From the NCBI GenBank assembly GCA_022828595.1, contig JAKGHH010000004.1:83976270-84040269 (forward strand): a DNA stretch of 64,000 nt. The letters run 5' to 3'. The DNA comes from Nelumbo lutea (lineage: Eukaryota > Streptophyta > Magnoliopsida > Proteales > Nelumbonaceae). The notes under the pieces were generated by a model. That model was not told the origin of the DNA, did not search any database, and was given only the letters and a program-made list of their open reading frames with translations. Below are positions 21,298 through 30,808 of the stretch, piece by piece. Made by a program: the position numbers and the translations under genes. The first letter of the stretch is position 1. Every line of letters starts with the position of its first letter.

Positions 21298-21535
21298 AAG
21301 GCTTTTAAAACCGAATTGGCCAGGGGTCCGATTCTTGGATTGAATTGTCCAACCATTTGAATCGAACGGTTCAAATGGTTTGGATGGTTCGATCACCTAA
21401 ATCAATTATTTACTAATCAAATCAACGATTTTTAATGAAATAACGGTTCTAGAATAAAATGGAATCAATCAAATGATCAATTTCCGATTTTCTGGTCTGA
21501 CCGTCCGGTTCAGTCCGGTTTTGAAAACCATGTAT
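21298..21535. mobile_element. MITE of the GGTTTTTAAAACC family, second copy
   Basis: Starts AAGGCTTTTAAAACCGAATTGG and ends GTCCGGTTTTGAAAACCATG, an inverted pair. The middle repeats GGTTCAAATGGTTTGGATGG words. It lies about 400 bp from the copy at 20,612, in the same orientation. Confidence 0.55.
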
Positions 21536-22080
21536 GGATTTGGTTAGATCTGGGACCAGTTTTGAAAATAGCTGGACAAATTTGAACCAATTAAAACTAG
21601 TAACGTTTTCACCAGGAGCAAGTAGAACTAAGCGCATATCGGAATTTTTTTTTATTAAAAGGACAGGAATCAGATCCGGAGTAGGGCAATGCCCGAGCTA
21701 ATAAATGGGAACCGGCTGCTGCCAAGGACCAACATGAAATCAAGGAAAATGACAAGAATAAGAATCAATTTCGAGAGTCAAATGAGGGAATTATACAGCT
21801 ATGTTTAGGAAGTTTTGCCCACTCAATTTGCTAGATGAGAAGAGAATCGGGCTACCTAGCTTCTCATCCTGTCTATAAAATATGGCTACATGAAAATCAA
21901 TGGAGGTCAACGATTGGAATATTTAATTTTTTTTGTTCCACTCCATCTGCCTTTATCCCTCCACAGAAATGGACTCTCTCTTGTAGGCTAAAGACCCGCA
22001 ATAAATTAAACCACAACATGTAAGAAAAATTCATTCAATCTTATGACCATCATACCTTCAATCAATTATAATAAGAAAGA

Positions 22081-23045
22081 TTGAACATTAAATCACTTGG
22101 TCATATAAACTCTGATATCATGTTGAAACACCAGCTATTATGTGAAGTTTTGAATAATTTTTTAAGTCTCTATTATATATCAACCTTAATGGGAGGTCAA
22201 AGCAATGAGGACGAGATCGATCACTCTAAAAGGAGTATATTGAACACTAAACCACATGATTAGGGGTGGATTCGAGCTGAATTGAGCCGAGCCGAGCCGA
22301 ATAGTATCAGACTCGAGTTCAACTCATTTTATATTTTATAAAAATATTTTATTATATATTTTACAAAAATAAAAATTATATATAATTTTTTATTTTATAT
22401 TTAAGAAATTAAGAATTATAATATTTTTATTTTATATTATATATTATATATATTCAAGCCGGCTTACAAACCTCACAATCCGAGCTCTAATAGGCTCGAA
22501 CTCAGTTGAAACCGAGCTGAGCCAAGCTTTTCATGAGCCAATCTCAAGCAATTCATGAAAAACTCGGCTCGTTGCCACCCGTACACATGATCAAATTAAC
22601 AAGTTTGATGCCATCTTAAAAAGGCGGTTCAACCTAAGAGCCAAAGCTATTAGTTCAGGTCTTGAATAAGTTTTTATTCTCCAACACATGTCAACCTTAG
22701 AGGGAGGTCAAAGGGATGAGTACGACCGATCACTCTAGTATAATAGTGGATTAAGCACAAAACCACTTGGTCAAACAAGCTTTAATATACCATGTGGAAA
22801 GACCGTTAAGCTTAAAATCTTAAGATAAATAGATGAAATCCTGAATAGCCTTTTATTTTCTAACAGAATGTCAATCTCAATGGGAGGTTAAAGCAACGAA
22901 GATGAGATCGATCAATCTAATGAGATCATGGATTGAAAACTAAATCACTTGGTTAAATAAACTCTACTCTAATACTATATTAAAAGATAAAAAATCATAA
23001 AGAGATCAGAGCAACGAGAACAAAATCGATAGATCACTCCACTGT
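22081..23045 (+). repeat. Tandem array of roughly 185-bp units split by a hAT-like element
   Basis: Units share AAACCACTTGGTCAAA, an AAACTCTGATATCATGTTGAAA-like phrase, CTTGAATAA, TGTCAACCTTAATGGGAGGT, CAAAGCAATGAGGACGAG and GATCGATCACTCT. Copies lie at about 22,081-22,260, 22,592-22,770 and 22,771-22,960, with a partial one to 23,045. Confidence 0.7.
22261..22583. mobile_element. hAT-like MITE with perfect 8-bp duplication
   Basis: The ends are TAGGGGTGGATTCGAGC and GTTGCCACCCGTA. The flanks CACATGAT at 22,253-22,260 and 22,584-22,591 are identical. The interior has GAGCCGAGCCGAG-like words and a TATATTTTA core. It shares family with the elements at 41,108 and 62,515. Confidence 0.85.
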
Positions 23046-23909
23046 AGTCTACAGTACTTCACACTTCCACACTAAATGAATGAATGCTTCCACAGTTAGC
23101 TACACTTTTTATTTATTCCGAGAGTCCAAAAGATGGAATGCGATAGCTTTCATGGCTTGGTCGGACTTGGTTTATATGGATGGCATTAAACGGTACAGTA
23201 CTGTCCTTTTGCTAGTACCCGAGGAGGGCTCTAGATTTGTTGATGGTGAATATTACAAGCTTGCCAATTAAGAGGGATAGATGCTTTGAGGATCAACCAC
23301 GACTAATTGTCAAGAATCAGGAGACGGCGATTGATTTGTTGTTATATGTGACGCTTGTTTTTGGCTTTACTTGTAAAAGAACAAATTGAGTAAGAAGCTG
23401 ATAAGGGGTCCAAGTGGTTCAATCATATCGCCATGGATTCATCCCATCTCGCCCATGTTCTGAGAGCAACTCTGTTGCACAAAAGCACACTTGTTATATT
23501 ACAAGTAGGGGAGGGCATGTGCCATGGATGCTCAGCTCGTCCCTTTCGGCAGTTTGAGAGCGTCTTCATTTTCATTGTTGTCCTCATATTCTTTTGTTGG
23601 CACACCGGAGAATGACCCTGTACTAAGTACGGGGCCGATATTCTGATTTTGTTTTGTTTATTGTATTCTAATAAATTTTGTTTGGCAATCATTTTTTTTT
23701 ATGTTGTAAATTTAAGTTATTTTAATTTGATTTTTATGTATAAATTTGGTTTTAACTTAAGAGATCGAGTCAAGTTTTATTTTTAAATAATAACCCACGT
23801 TATGGATACTACATCATTTGAAATTAGCTTTTGTTTTTTATTTTTCCCTTTTTAATGGAGCTAACTATCCTCAACTGTTTTGAGAGGAGACCGAATTTAG
23901 TCTTCATAG
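23046..23909. other. Intergenic DNA, nothing recognised
   Basis: A 63-codon ATG frame at 23,080 has no family motif, start context or transcription signals that would support a gene. Confidence 0.4.
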
Positions 23910-24047
23910 AATTTGTACTCACACCGTCCTCACAACACTTACAGCCGTGCATTTGGAATATCTTTGTTCTTATAAATTTTTTCATCCATGGGGAGATGTT
24001 CCAGGGCTAGGGCTGCAAATGTTGTGAGGATGATGTGAATACAAGTT
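23910..24047. mobile_element. Foldback MITE with about 35-bp terminal repeats
   Basis: AATTTGTACTCACACC and the following TCCTCACAACACTTACAGC pair with the reverse complement of the right end (AACTTGTATTCACATC, then TCCTCACAACATTTGCAGC). It resembles the element at 38,849, which also has CTCACAC terminal words. Confidence 0.6.
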
Positions 24048-24469
24048 TTGTGAGGATGGATTTAGATTGGGAGGTAATTTTCATTTGAATTGGTATTAGG
24101 TAGACATATGTATGAAGAATAAAACTTTTGTTTGAGAGTGAAAATAAGGCTATACTTGCTTAGGAAAATAAGGCTATACTTGCTTCAATTCTCATTATTT
24201 CTCATTCTTACCCAAGATGAAATTATAAAATAGAAAAGAATGGATAAAAATAGGCAATATGAGAAAATATTGCTTTGAACCAAACACTTTTTTCCTAAAA
24301 AAGAGTTCATTTCAAACTGACAAGTGTCCTATGTTCCTCATTTTCATTCTTCAAAAAACAAAAAAAAAAAAAGAAACAAAAAAATTGTGTTGGTATTCAC
24401 AAACCGCTAGTCTAGGTCTCCAATAGTCAATATTTATCAATTGTCATAGAAGTTTTGTAAAATTACCTT

Positions 24470-24957
24470 CATAAAAATTCTTTTATAAAAGTACTTTCGT
24501 AGAAGTGCTTTTATAAAAATACTTTCATAAAAATGCTTGTATAAAAGTGCTTTTGTAAAAGTACTTTTATAAAAGTGCTTTCATCAAAGTGCTTTTATAA
24601 AAGTGTTTTCATTTCATAAAAGTGTTTTTATAAAAGTACTTTCATAAAAGTGCTTTTGTAAAAGTACTTTTGTAAGTGTTTTCATAAAAGTATTTTTGTA
24701 AAAATGTTTTTATAAAAGTACTTTCATAAAAGTGATTTAGTAAAGTACTTTTATAAAAGTGCTTCCATAAAAGTGCTTTCATAAAAGTACTTCCCTTAAA
24801 GTGTTTTTATAAATGTGCTTTCGTAAAACTACTTCCATAAAGTGCTTTCATGTAAAAGTACTTTCATAAAAATGCTTTCATAAAAGTGTTTTTTTTAAGT
24901 AGTTTTATAAAAATGCTTTCGTAAAAGTACTTTTGTAAAAGTGATTTTGCAAAAGTA
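24470..24957. repeat. Palindromic minisatellite, unit about 14-15 bp
   Basis: Dozens of variants of ATAAAAGTACTTTC and GTAAAAGTGCTTTT follow one another. The core AAAAGTACTTTT is a perfect palindrome, so the array is self-complementary at many scales. It is non-coding. Confidence 0.9.
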
Positions 24958-26044
24958 AACATCTATGACAACAGTTTTATAGGTAGAGTTTCTTCAAAGA
25001 ATGAAATGAGCAAGATGGGGCATGATTATTTTTCATGTTGTGGGGTAATCAATTTTTGTACTATAAGGCTGATTTTTCATTCTAAAAAAAATGTGACCAT
25101 TGGCAAGAATTTTGTTACCAAACATTCTAATGTTATTCATTCATGCCCATTAAATAAAGAGAATGAGACCTAGGGAAGTGAACCAAACATGGCCTAAGAT
25201 GCCACTTGTCTAAAGGAGAAATTCTTAAATCTGAGGGCCACTTGTTTGGGTTAGTATAGGACCATGAATTGAGCCTTAAAGCGTTGATTATATTTACTTT
25301 TCATTTTCCTCTCTTTGCAATGACGTATCAAAGAATACAAAAATGGTTTCTTAATTGACTAAATTAGGTTCATTTTTCAACAACCTACCATATCTAGGGT
25401 TACAATATCCATGTAACCAATTAATCCACACCATCTCATGGCTCAAGTGAAATTTTCTAAAAGATGCTCACATAAGAGAATTTATTTTACTTATTTTGAA
25501 TTGATGTTGAAAAAGTAATGAACGGAGAATGGGACTTATCAGTTTGATGTTGATCGAACCAATGTTGAATTGTGAAACACACAACTAACGGTGTGAAACA
25601 CATGGTTAAATTGCAAATATACTCCTACAGGTTGTGTAATGGTGCAAACAAGTGATGGTAGTATAAATAGGACTAAGTCGTGTCACTTGATCATTCTCTT
25701 TGAAATTGTATTTATCTCTATAATGCAATTTAGAACTTTGCGAACCAGTTTTCAAGATAAAATAGTTCATAAGTTTTCAATAAGCATGCACCCATAAACC
25801 AAATAAAATACAAATAAGACAAAAGCACTTTAAAAGAGGAGAAATGATTCATGTATCTTGTTTCTTCCCTTTACCTTCAATATACATGACGAAAAAGAAA
25901 ATAAATGAAAGATTTTGGGAGCTGTATTTTAAAACTTCTCCCCCTAGATCTAACACCTTTTCCTCTATGTCAATGCGTTTGTGATTCAACCATCTGGATT
26001 AAGGGGACAATCTAGTATGTCATTTACATATAAAATTAAAAAAA

Positions 26045-26076
<32 letters not shown>

Positions 26077-26129
26077 TACGAAATAAACAATAACCCATTG
26101 AATAGAAAAGACGGATTAACTGTTCAACT

Positions 26130-27190
26130 TAGGGGTAAGCAAAAGAAATCGAAAACAGAACCAACCAAAACCGAATCGAAAAATTGGTTAATTGAACTGG
26201 TCGGTTCAGTTTGAATTAACCATTTAAAAAACTGACAGTTAACCAAACCGACCGATATTATATAATATTGTATACATATTATATATTATATTTTTAATTT
26301 TTTTGAAATCGAATAAAAACGTTCAGTTTTCAACCTTTCTCTTCGCAAAAAGAACCTATCACTACAGTCTGGGCTGTTTAGCAGTCTCTCAGTCTGACTT
26401 TGACAATCTTCAAATGACGCACCTTTCCAATTTCTACGAACAGACCAATGCTTTTCTCGGCACCTTTTGTTCAAAATTTCGGATGGTCTGATTGGTTGCT
26501 GTAGAGAACGTACCAATACTTCAAACAATGGATCGTTCTGACGTACAAAGACTATGGATGGTCCGATGGTCTGATGCGCCGTTTGTAGAACGTACCAATT
26601 AATGCTCGCATGCGTGTTTTTTTGCTAATTTAGGACGAGTAATTAGGAAATTAAAATATTTTTTGTTTGGTTTTATTTTGTCTTCTTTCTTGCATCCATT
26701 TCTTAGACGGAGAGAGAGAGAGAGCACAAAGAGCCTTTAATAACTTCTCTTGGTGTCTTGAAACCCAAAAATGCTTTTCCACACCAGAAACGGTTTTCAC
26801 TCTTTTTGGGCTTTTTCCCCTTTCTGGTTTTTTTCGAACATAAGAACACCTTCATCTGCTTCAAGAATGCCTTCTTCGTCTGTTCCGCCATGATCGAAAG
26901 ATGCTAAGAGAAAGTCGACTGAAAGGAGGAGAAACTCTCTCACTCGACACTCACTCAGATTCATTGAGTCTCCTCTCTTAGTCCCAAACCTAATCACTCA
27001 TCTCTCTCAATCTCTTCTGCAAGAGGAAGGTTTTTTCCTTTTTTTTAATTTTCAGTGCATAAAAAAACTGAAAAACCAAACCACGGTTAACCGATTGCAT
27101 CGGTTCAGTTTTGATTCGATTAAATTTAAAAACCAAACAGGTCAGTTCGGTCTAAAAAATCACCCCACAACCGAATCGTGGTCAGCCCTA
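26130..27190. mobile_element. hAT-like element carrying a captured gene fragment
   Basis: The ends are TAGGGGTAAGCA and GTGGTCAGCCCTA, flanked by identical 8-bp repeats GTTCAACT (26,122-26,129 and 27,191-27,198). Subterminal parts are rich in ACCGAACC/AACCAAACCG, as in other hAT MITEs here. The centre (about 26,690-27,035) is unlike any MITE and encodes, on the minus strand, a ribosomal protein S11 N-terminus with leader. 26,300-26,640 has no recognised origin but contains GAACGTACCAAT twice. No transposase is visible. Confidence 0.8.
26733..26891 (-). pseudogene. Captured fragment of 40S ribosomal protein S11 (uS17)
   Basis: 53 codons start with ATG and read [20 protein letters not shown], then [14 protein letters not shown] and GFKTPRE. 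I recognise this as the N-terminus of cytosolic S11, a small-subunit protein. The match ends abruptly at VIKG and is followed by a CTCTCTCT run. Upstream on the minus strand (about 26,892-27,035) is a pyrimidine-rich leader typical of ribosomal protein genes, so promoter-proximal DNA was probably captured too. Basic residues are shifted from the usual Gly-rich sequence (KPKK, GKAF), so it is evolving without strong constraint. It covers about one third of the roughly 160-residue protein and cannot make a functional subunit. Confidence 0.75.
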
Positions 27191-27316
27191 GTTCAACTAG
27201 CTTAATTTGGATCGATTAACTAGATTGTTAATCAAGTCGACGGTTTTCTTATAACATTTGTTTTTGTTTTTTTTGGTACAGAAATATTTTGTTTGAGAGT
27301 AGAAAAAGTTTCTTCT

Positions 27317-28968
27317 AAGATGCTCCACTTGTCTAAGGGAGAAGTTATTTACTCTGAGAGCCAATTGTTTGGGTTAATATGGGGTCATGAGTTGAGTCTT
27401 AAAACCTTGATTATATTTACTTTTTCAATTTTCTTTATTTGCAATGAAGTAACGAAGAATAGGAAAATGGTTTCTTAATTGGCTAAGTTACGATCATTTT
27501 TCAACAATTTACCATATCTAGGGTTATGATATCCATGTAACCAATTAATGCACACCATCTAATGGCTCAAGTGAAATTTCTAAAAACTTAATTATCTCAT
27601 AAGAGATTTTATTTTAATTATTATGAATTGATGTTGAAAAAGTAGATGAGTGAAAGAACGGAACTTATTAATTTGATGTTGACCAAGCCAATATTGAATT
27701 GTAAAACACACAACTAATAGTGTGAAATACATGGTAAAGTTACAAACAAATTTCAACAGGTATATTGGTATAAAAATGCAATAATTATATTAAGAGTTAT
27801 ATTGGTATTAGTGAACTTTTTTTTCCTCCAAACTTTAAATGCAAAAAATGCTATTCTGAATTCTAAAAATGATCAAATATCCATTTTAATCCCATATACG
27901 AGAATTTTTGTTTGTATTTTGGGGGTATTATTGAAAAAAAAAGAGTTATAAGATTCTTTTTTAAAAGATAAGAGATAAGACGAAATGAACATCCATTTTC
28001 CTCTTAAAGTTATAAAATTCCTCTTAAGAAATAAAAATTAAGGTCCTATTCGCATTTTGGTAAGTTATTTATCTGGGTAAATGCACTTACCCAAGTAATT
28101 GGTTCCTGGGAAAGATTTACTCGGATAAGTGCATTTACCCATGTTCTTTTATTTCCCATGTAAACAAGTCAATGACCATTTTATGCATAAAAATCCATTA
28201 TTACAAGGGGCACTTTTGTCCCTTTCAAGTGTTGGCAACTTTCCCCAAAGGTGAAAAAGTTATTTACCCACCTAGGAGAGGCCCCAAGGTGGGTAAGTGA
28301 TACCAAGGACAATAAATTTTTTTTTGATCCCCACATAAATATGAAAAAAGAATATGGGATTTTTGATCAATGATAACCAAATCCCATTGGCCAATTTTCC
28401 CCCCTCAAAATCCAAACACCTCCTAAAAGAAAACAAGCAAGTCATAAGTCATGTCACTTGGTCACTTTCCTTAAAACCACATTTATCTCTATAATACAAT
28501 CATTAACTTTACTAACCAATTCTACAATAAAAAGACTTCATAAATTTTCATTTAGCAAACAAATTACAAATAAGACAAAAGCACTTTAAAAGATGGGAAA
28601 AAGATACACGTATCTTAAATCTTTCCTTCACCTTCAGTACCACTAACTATACAACAATTAAAAACAATATCTTCAATATAGAGGATCGAAAAGAAAATAA
28701 ATGAAAGCTTTTGGGAGCTGTGCTTTTTAACGCGTCCCCCTATATTGAACACCTTTTCCTCTACGTCAATGGGTATGAGATTCAACCATCTAGGTTAATA
28801 GTACAATGTAGGATGCCATCTAGATATATAAAAATATATATATATAAAATAATACAAAACGAACAGTAACCCATTAAATAGAGAAGACAGATTAACTGTT
28901 CAACTATATAGCTTAGTTTGGATCAATACATTGTTTAGCAAGTCAACGATTTTCTTATAACATAGCTT
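27317..28968 (+). repeat. Copy 2 of the tandem segmental duplication
   Basis: Aligns with 25,194-27,275. At 28,898-28,905 it has the uninterrupted GTTCAACT followed directly by ATATAGCTTAGTTTGG, the empty site of the hAT-like element in copy 1. Relative to copy 1 it gained about 600 bp between 27,767 and 28,437, including the MITE at 28,042. Confidence 0.8.
28042..28423. mobile_element. Probable Harbinger-like MITE
   Basis: The ends GGTCCTATTCGCATTTTGG and ATCCAAACACCTCC are an imperfect inverted pair, flanked by TAA on each side (28,039-28,041 and 28,424-28,426). The interior has GGGTAAATGCACTTACCC and its inverse. It is absent from the matching place in duplication copy 1. Confidence 0.55.
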
Positions 28969-30442
28969 TTTAGGTGTTGATGATTTCAATTGAGATTTTG
29001 ATCAAATCACTGATCCAATTTCTGGGAACAACAGATTAGAAACATTGATTATTATAAATGATTTAGGGCTTAAAAGGATAAAAAAATTCAACCAGTTTTC
29101 ATCATAGCATTGACTAAACCATTTTTTTTAACATAATCTATTACAGGTTGACCCAAACCAAGATGGTGACAGATTCACTGATCCGATATTGAAATCAATG
29201 GTCATCACATGGAAGATTTTTGGGTTGGGTTACATAGTGGGTGTTTGTTATGTATGGTTTTGTTATTTTAAGACGAACAGTTGTCGTTTTAGCAAAAATA
29301 AACGAATTGTACAAACTATTTTTGTTTAAAATCAAAGTTCTGTCAACCATTGCACTAACAATAGCCCTTTTATCCATATTAAGTATAGTGTGATTTCTCA
29401 AAATAAAACAGTGATTTAGAGGCAACATTCCATTATGGCTTCCATATCTGATGTGAAAAATGGAACTATTGTGTCATCATTATAACATGACTAGCTACAC
29501 TCTAAAAAGAGTACTTGAATAAATCATGATGCACTCAAATTACTCCTACCATGTTGTTCACTCCATGCCCTAAAAACTAACACTCTGTTTGGATGAACTT
29601 TTGCTTTTTAATTTTGGGCTGCAAAAACAGTTTTAAGCCCGAAATTGGGGTTTTGTATTTTTTTTTTTTTTTGTGCTTTGAAAGCACGGATCTTGAAGCT
29701 TATCCAAACACAACTTAATTTGAGAAATAACAAAATTTGAAAAAATGTTGATCAAGAAGGGGAGAAGTTAGGCAGCTGGTTAATCAGTGTGAGCCCAATT
29801 TGAACGATGTATTAGCTGGTTTTTCAAAAGTTTCTGCTATTGGGTGATGAGCAATTGAACATGATATATGGCTCTGTGTGGCCATCCCTTATTATCTATC
29901 ACCAATGTTAGCTTAGTGGGATCTACTATTTGTTATCAAGTCATCACACCGGCTTAGATTCTATTTTACCATTAACATTTTTCTTTTGTAAAGGTAAAGA
30001 GGACAATTCATAGTGCTGTGCTTTCAGTAAAACAGTCCATTATCATCCCAAACCAACCTTCCAATTAGTGTTAATGTGTGGGTGCACCAGCTCTAGTAGA
30101 GGGAGCTAAGAAGGGCGTTGTTTGTAACATCGGATAAGTGATTTTACTCTTGGATGCTGATATATGCTTTAGTGCATCAGTCAGATGCGGCATTGAAAAT
30201 TGATGAGAAGTGTTTTTACCAAAGAGTCAAGTTACAAGCAAAAACAACAGAGAAAGAGGGAGGGTTTTGTGATAAATTACAGAGATTTTATCCATTTATC
30301 ATTGGGGACATTTGCATTTGGGGTTTCCTCCTCACACTCACCTCAGAGCACTTGCAGCAGTGCATTGAAAACACCTCCCGGTAAATGAAAAACATACAAA
30401 TACGGGAAATGTTTCTAATGTGCAACTTCAACATGTTGTAAG
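28969..30442. other. Intergenic DNA with a small MITE at about 29,580-29,713
   Basis: CTCTGTTTGGATGAACTTT and AGCTTATCCAAACACAAC form an inverted pair near 29,580-29,713, with TAA nearby on both sides. Nothing else is recognised. Near 30,320 a CTCACACTCACCTCAGAGC phrase resembles one end of the CTCACA-type elements. Confidence 0.4.
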
Positions 30443-30808
30443 TAGGGGTGTCAATGGTATTAGAAAATTTGACTTTGAATTTGAGATTCGATATAATGGA
30501 ATGGAATTCGGATATGACCTGATTGATTTGATAAATATTCGAATTCAATCGATTATTTATCTTTTATATAATATATATATATATATATATATAATATTTA
30601 AATTATGTAAACATTTTATATATTTATATATTTTATATAAATTAACTATTTATTTTATATATTTACTAATTACCTAAAATAGTTAATTGGTCGAATTTGA
30701 CCAAATCAAATGCTTGGATATTTAACCAAATTCGAATCCAAACATTAATTTTCAATATCTATTAGATATTGCTTGATTTATTTCGAATTCGATCCATTTA
30801 CACCCCTA
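30443..30808. mobile_element. hAT-like MITE
   Basis: The ends TAGGGGTGTCAATGG and CCATTTACACCCCTA are inverted repeats. The flanks GTTGTAAG and GCTATGAG match at 5 of 8 positions, and all three differences are transitions, as expected for an old duplication. AT-rich core. Confidence 0.7.

Larger units (their letters stand above)
25194..27275 (+). repeat. Copy 1 of a tandem segmental duplication (carries the Pack-hAT element)
   Basis: From CACTTGTCTAAAGGAG to TTTTCTTATAACATTTG this segment aligns with 27,317-28,968. Shared landmarks, in order: TTGATTATATTTACTTTT, AATGGTTTCTTAATTG, CCATATCTAGGGTTA, CACACAACTAA, TGTCACTTG, CCCCCTA, TTTTCCTCTA and GATTAACTGTTCAACT. Copy 1 has the 1,061-bp element at 26,130; copy 2 has different insertions. 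Confidence 0.8.

Noticed and set aside
23080..23271. 63-codon ATG frame resembling a small protein
   Set aside because: No signal peptide, domain or transcription signals; lies beside a tandem array.
24470..24957. Possible CRISPR-like repeat array
   Set aside because: Units are 14-15 bp without unique spacers and the context is plant nuclear DNA; it is a minisatellite.
26286..26528. Minus-strand 80-codon frame beside the S11 fragment
   Set aside because: No similarity recognised and it is not in phase with S11; it may be another captured piece but cannot be supported.
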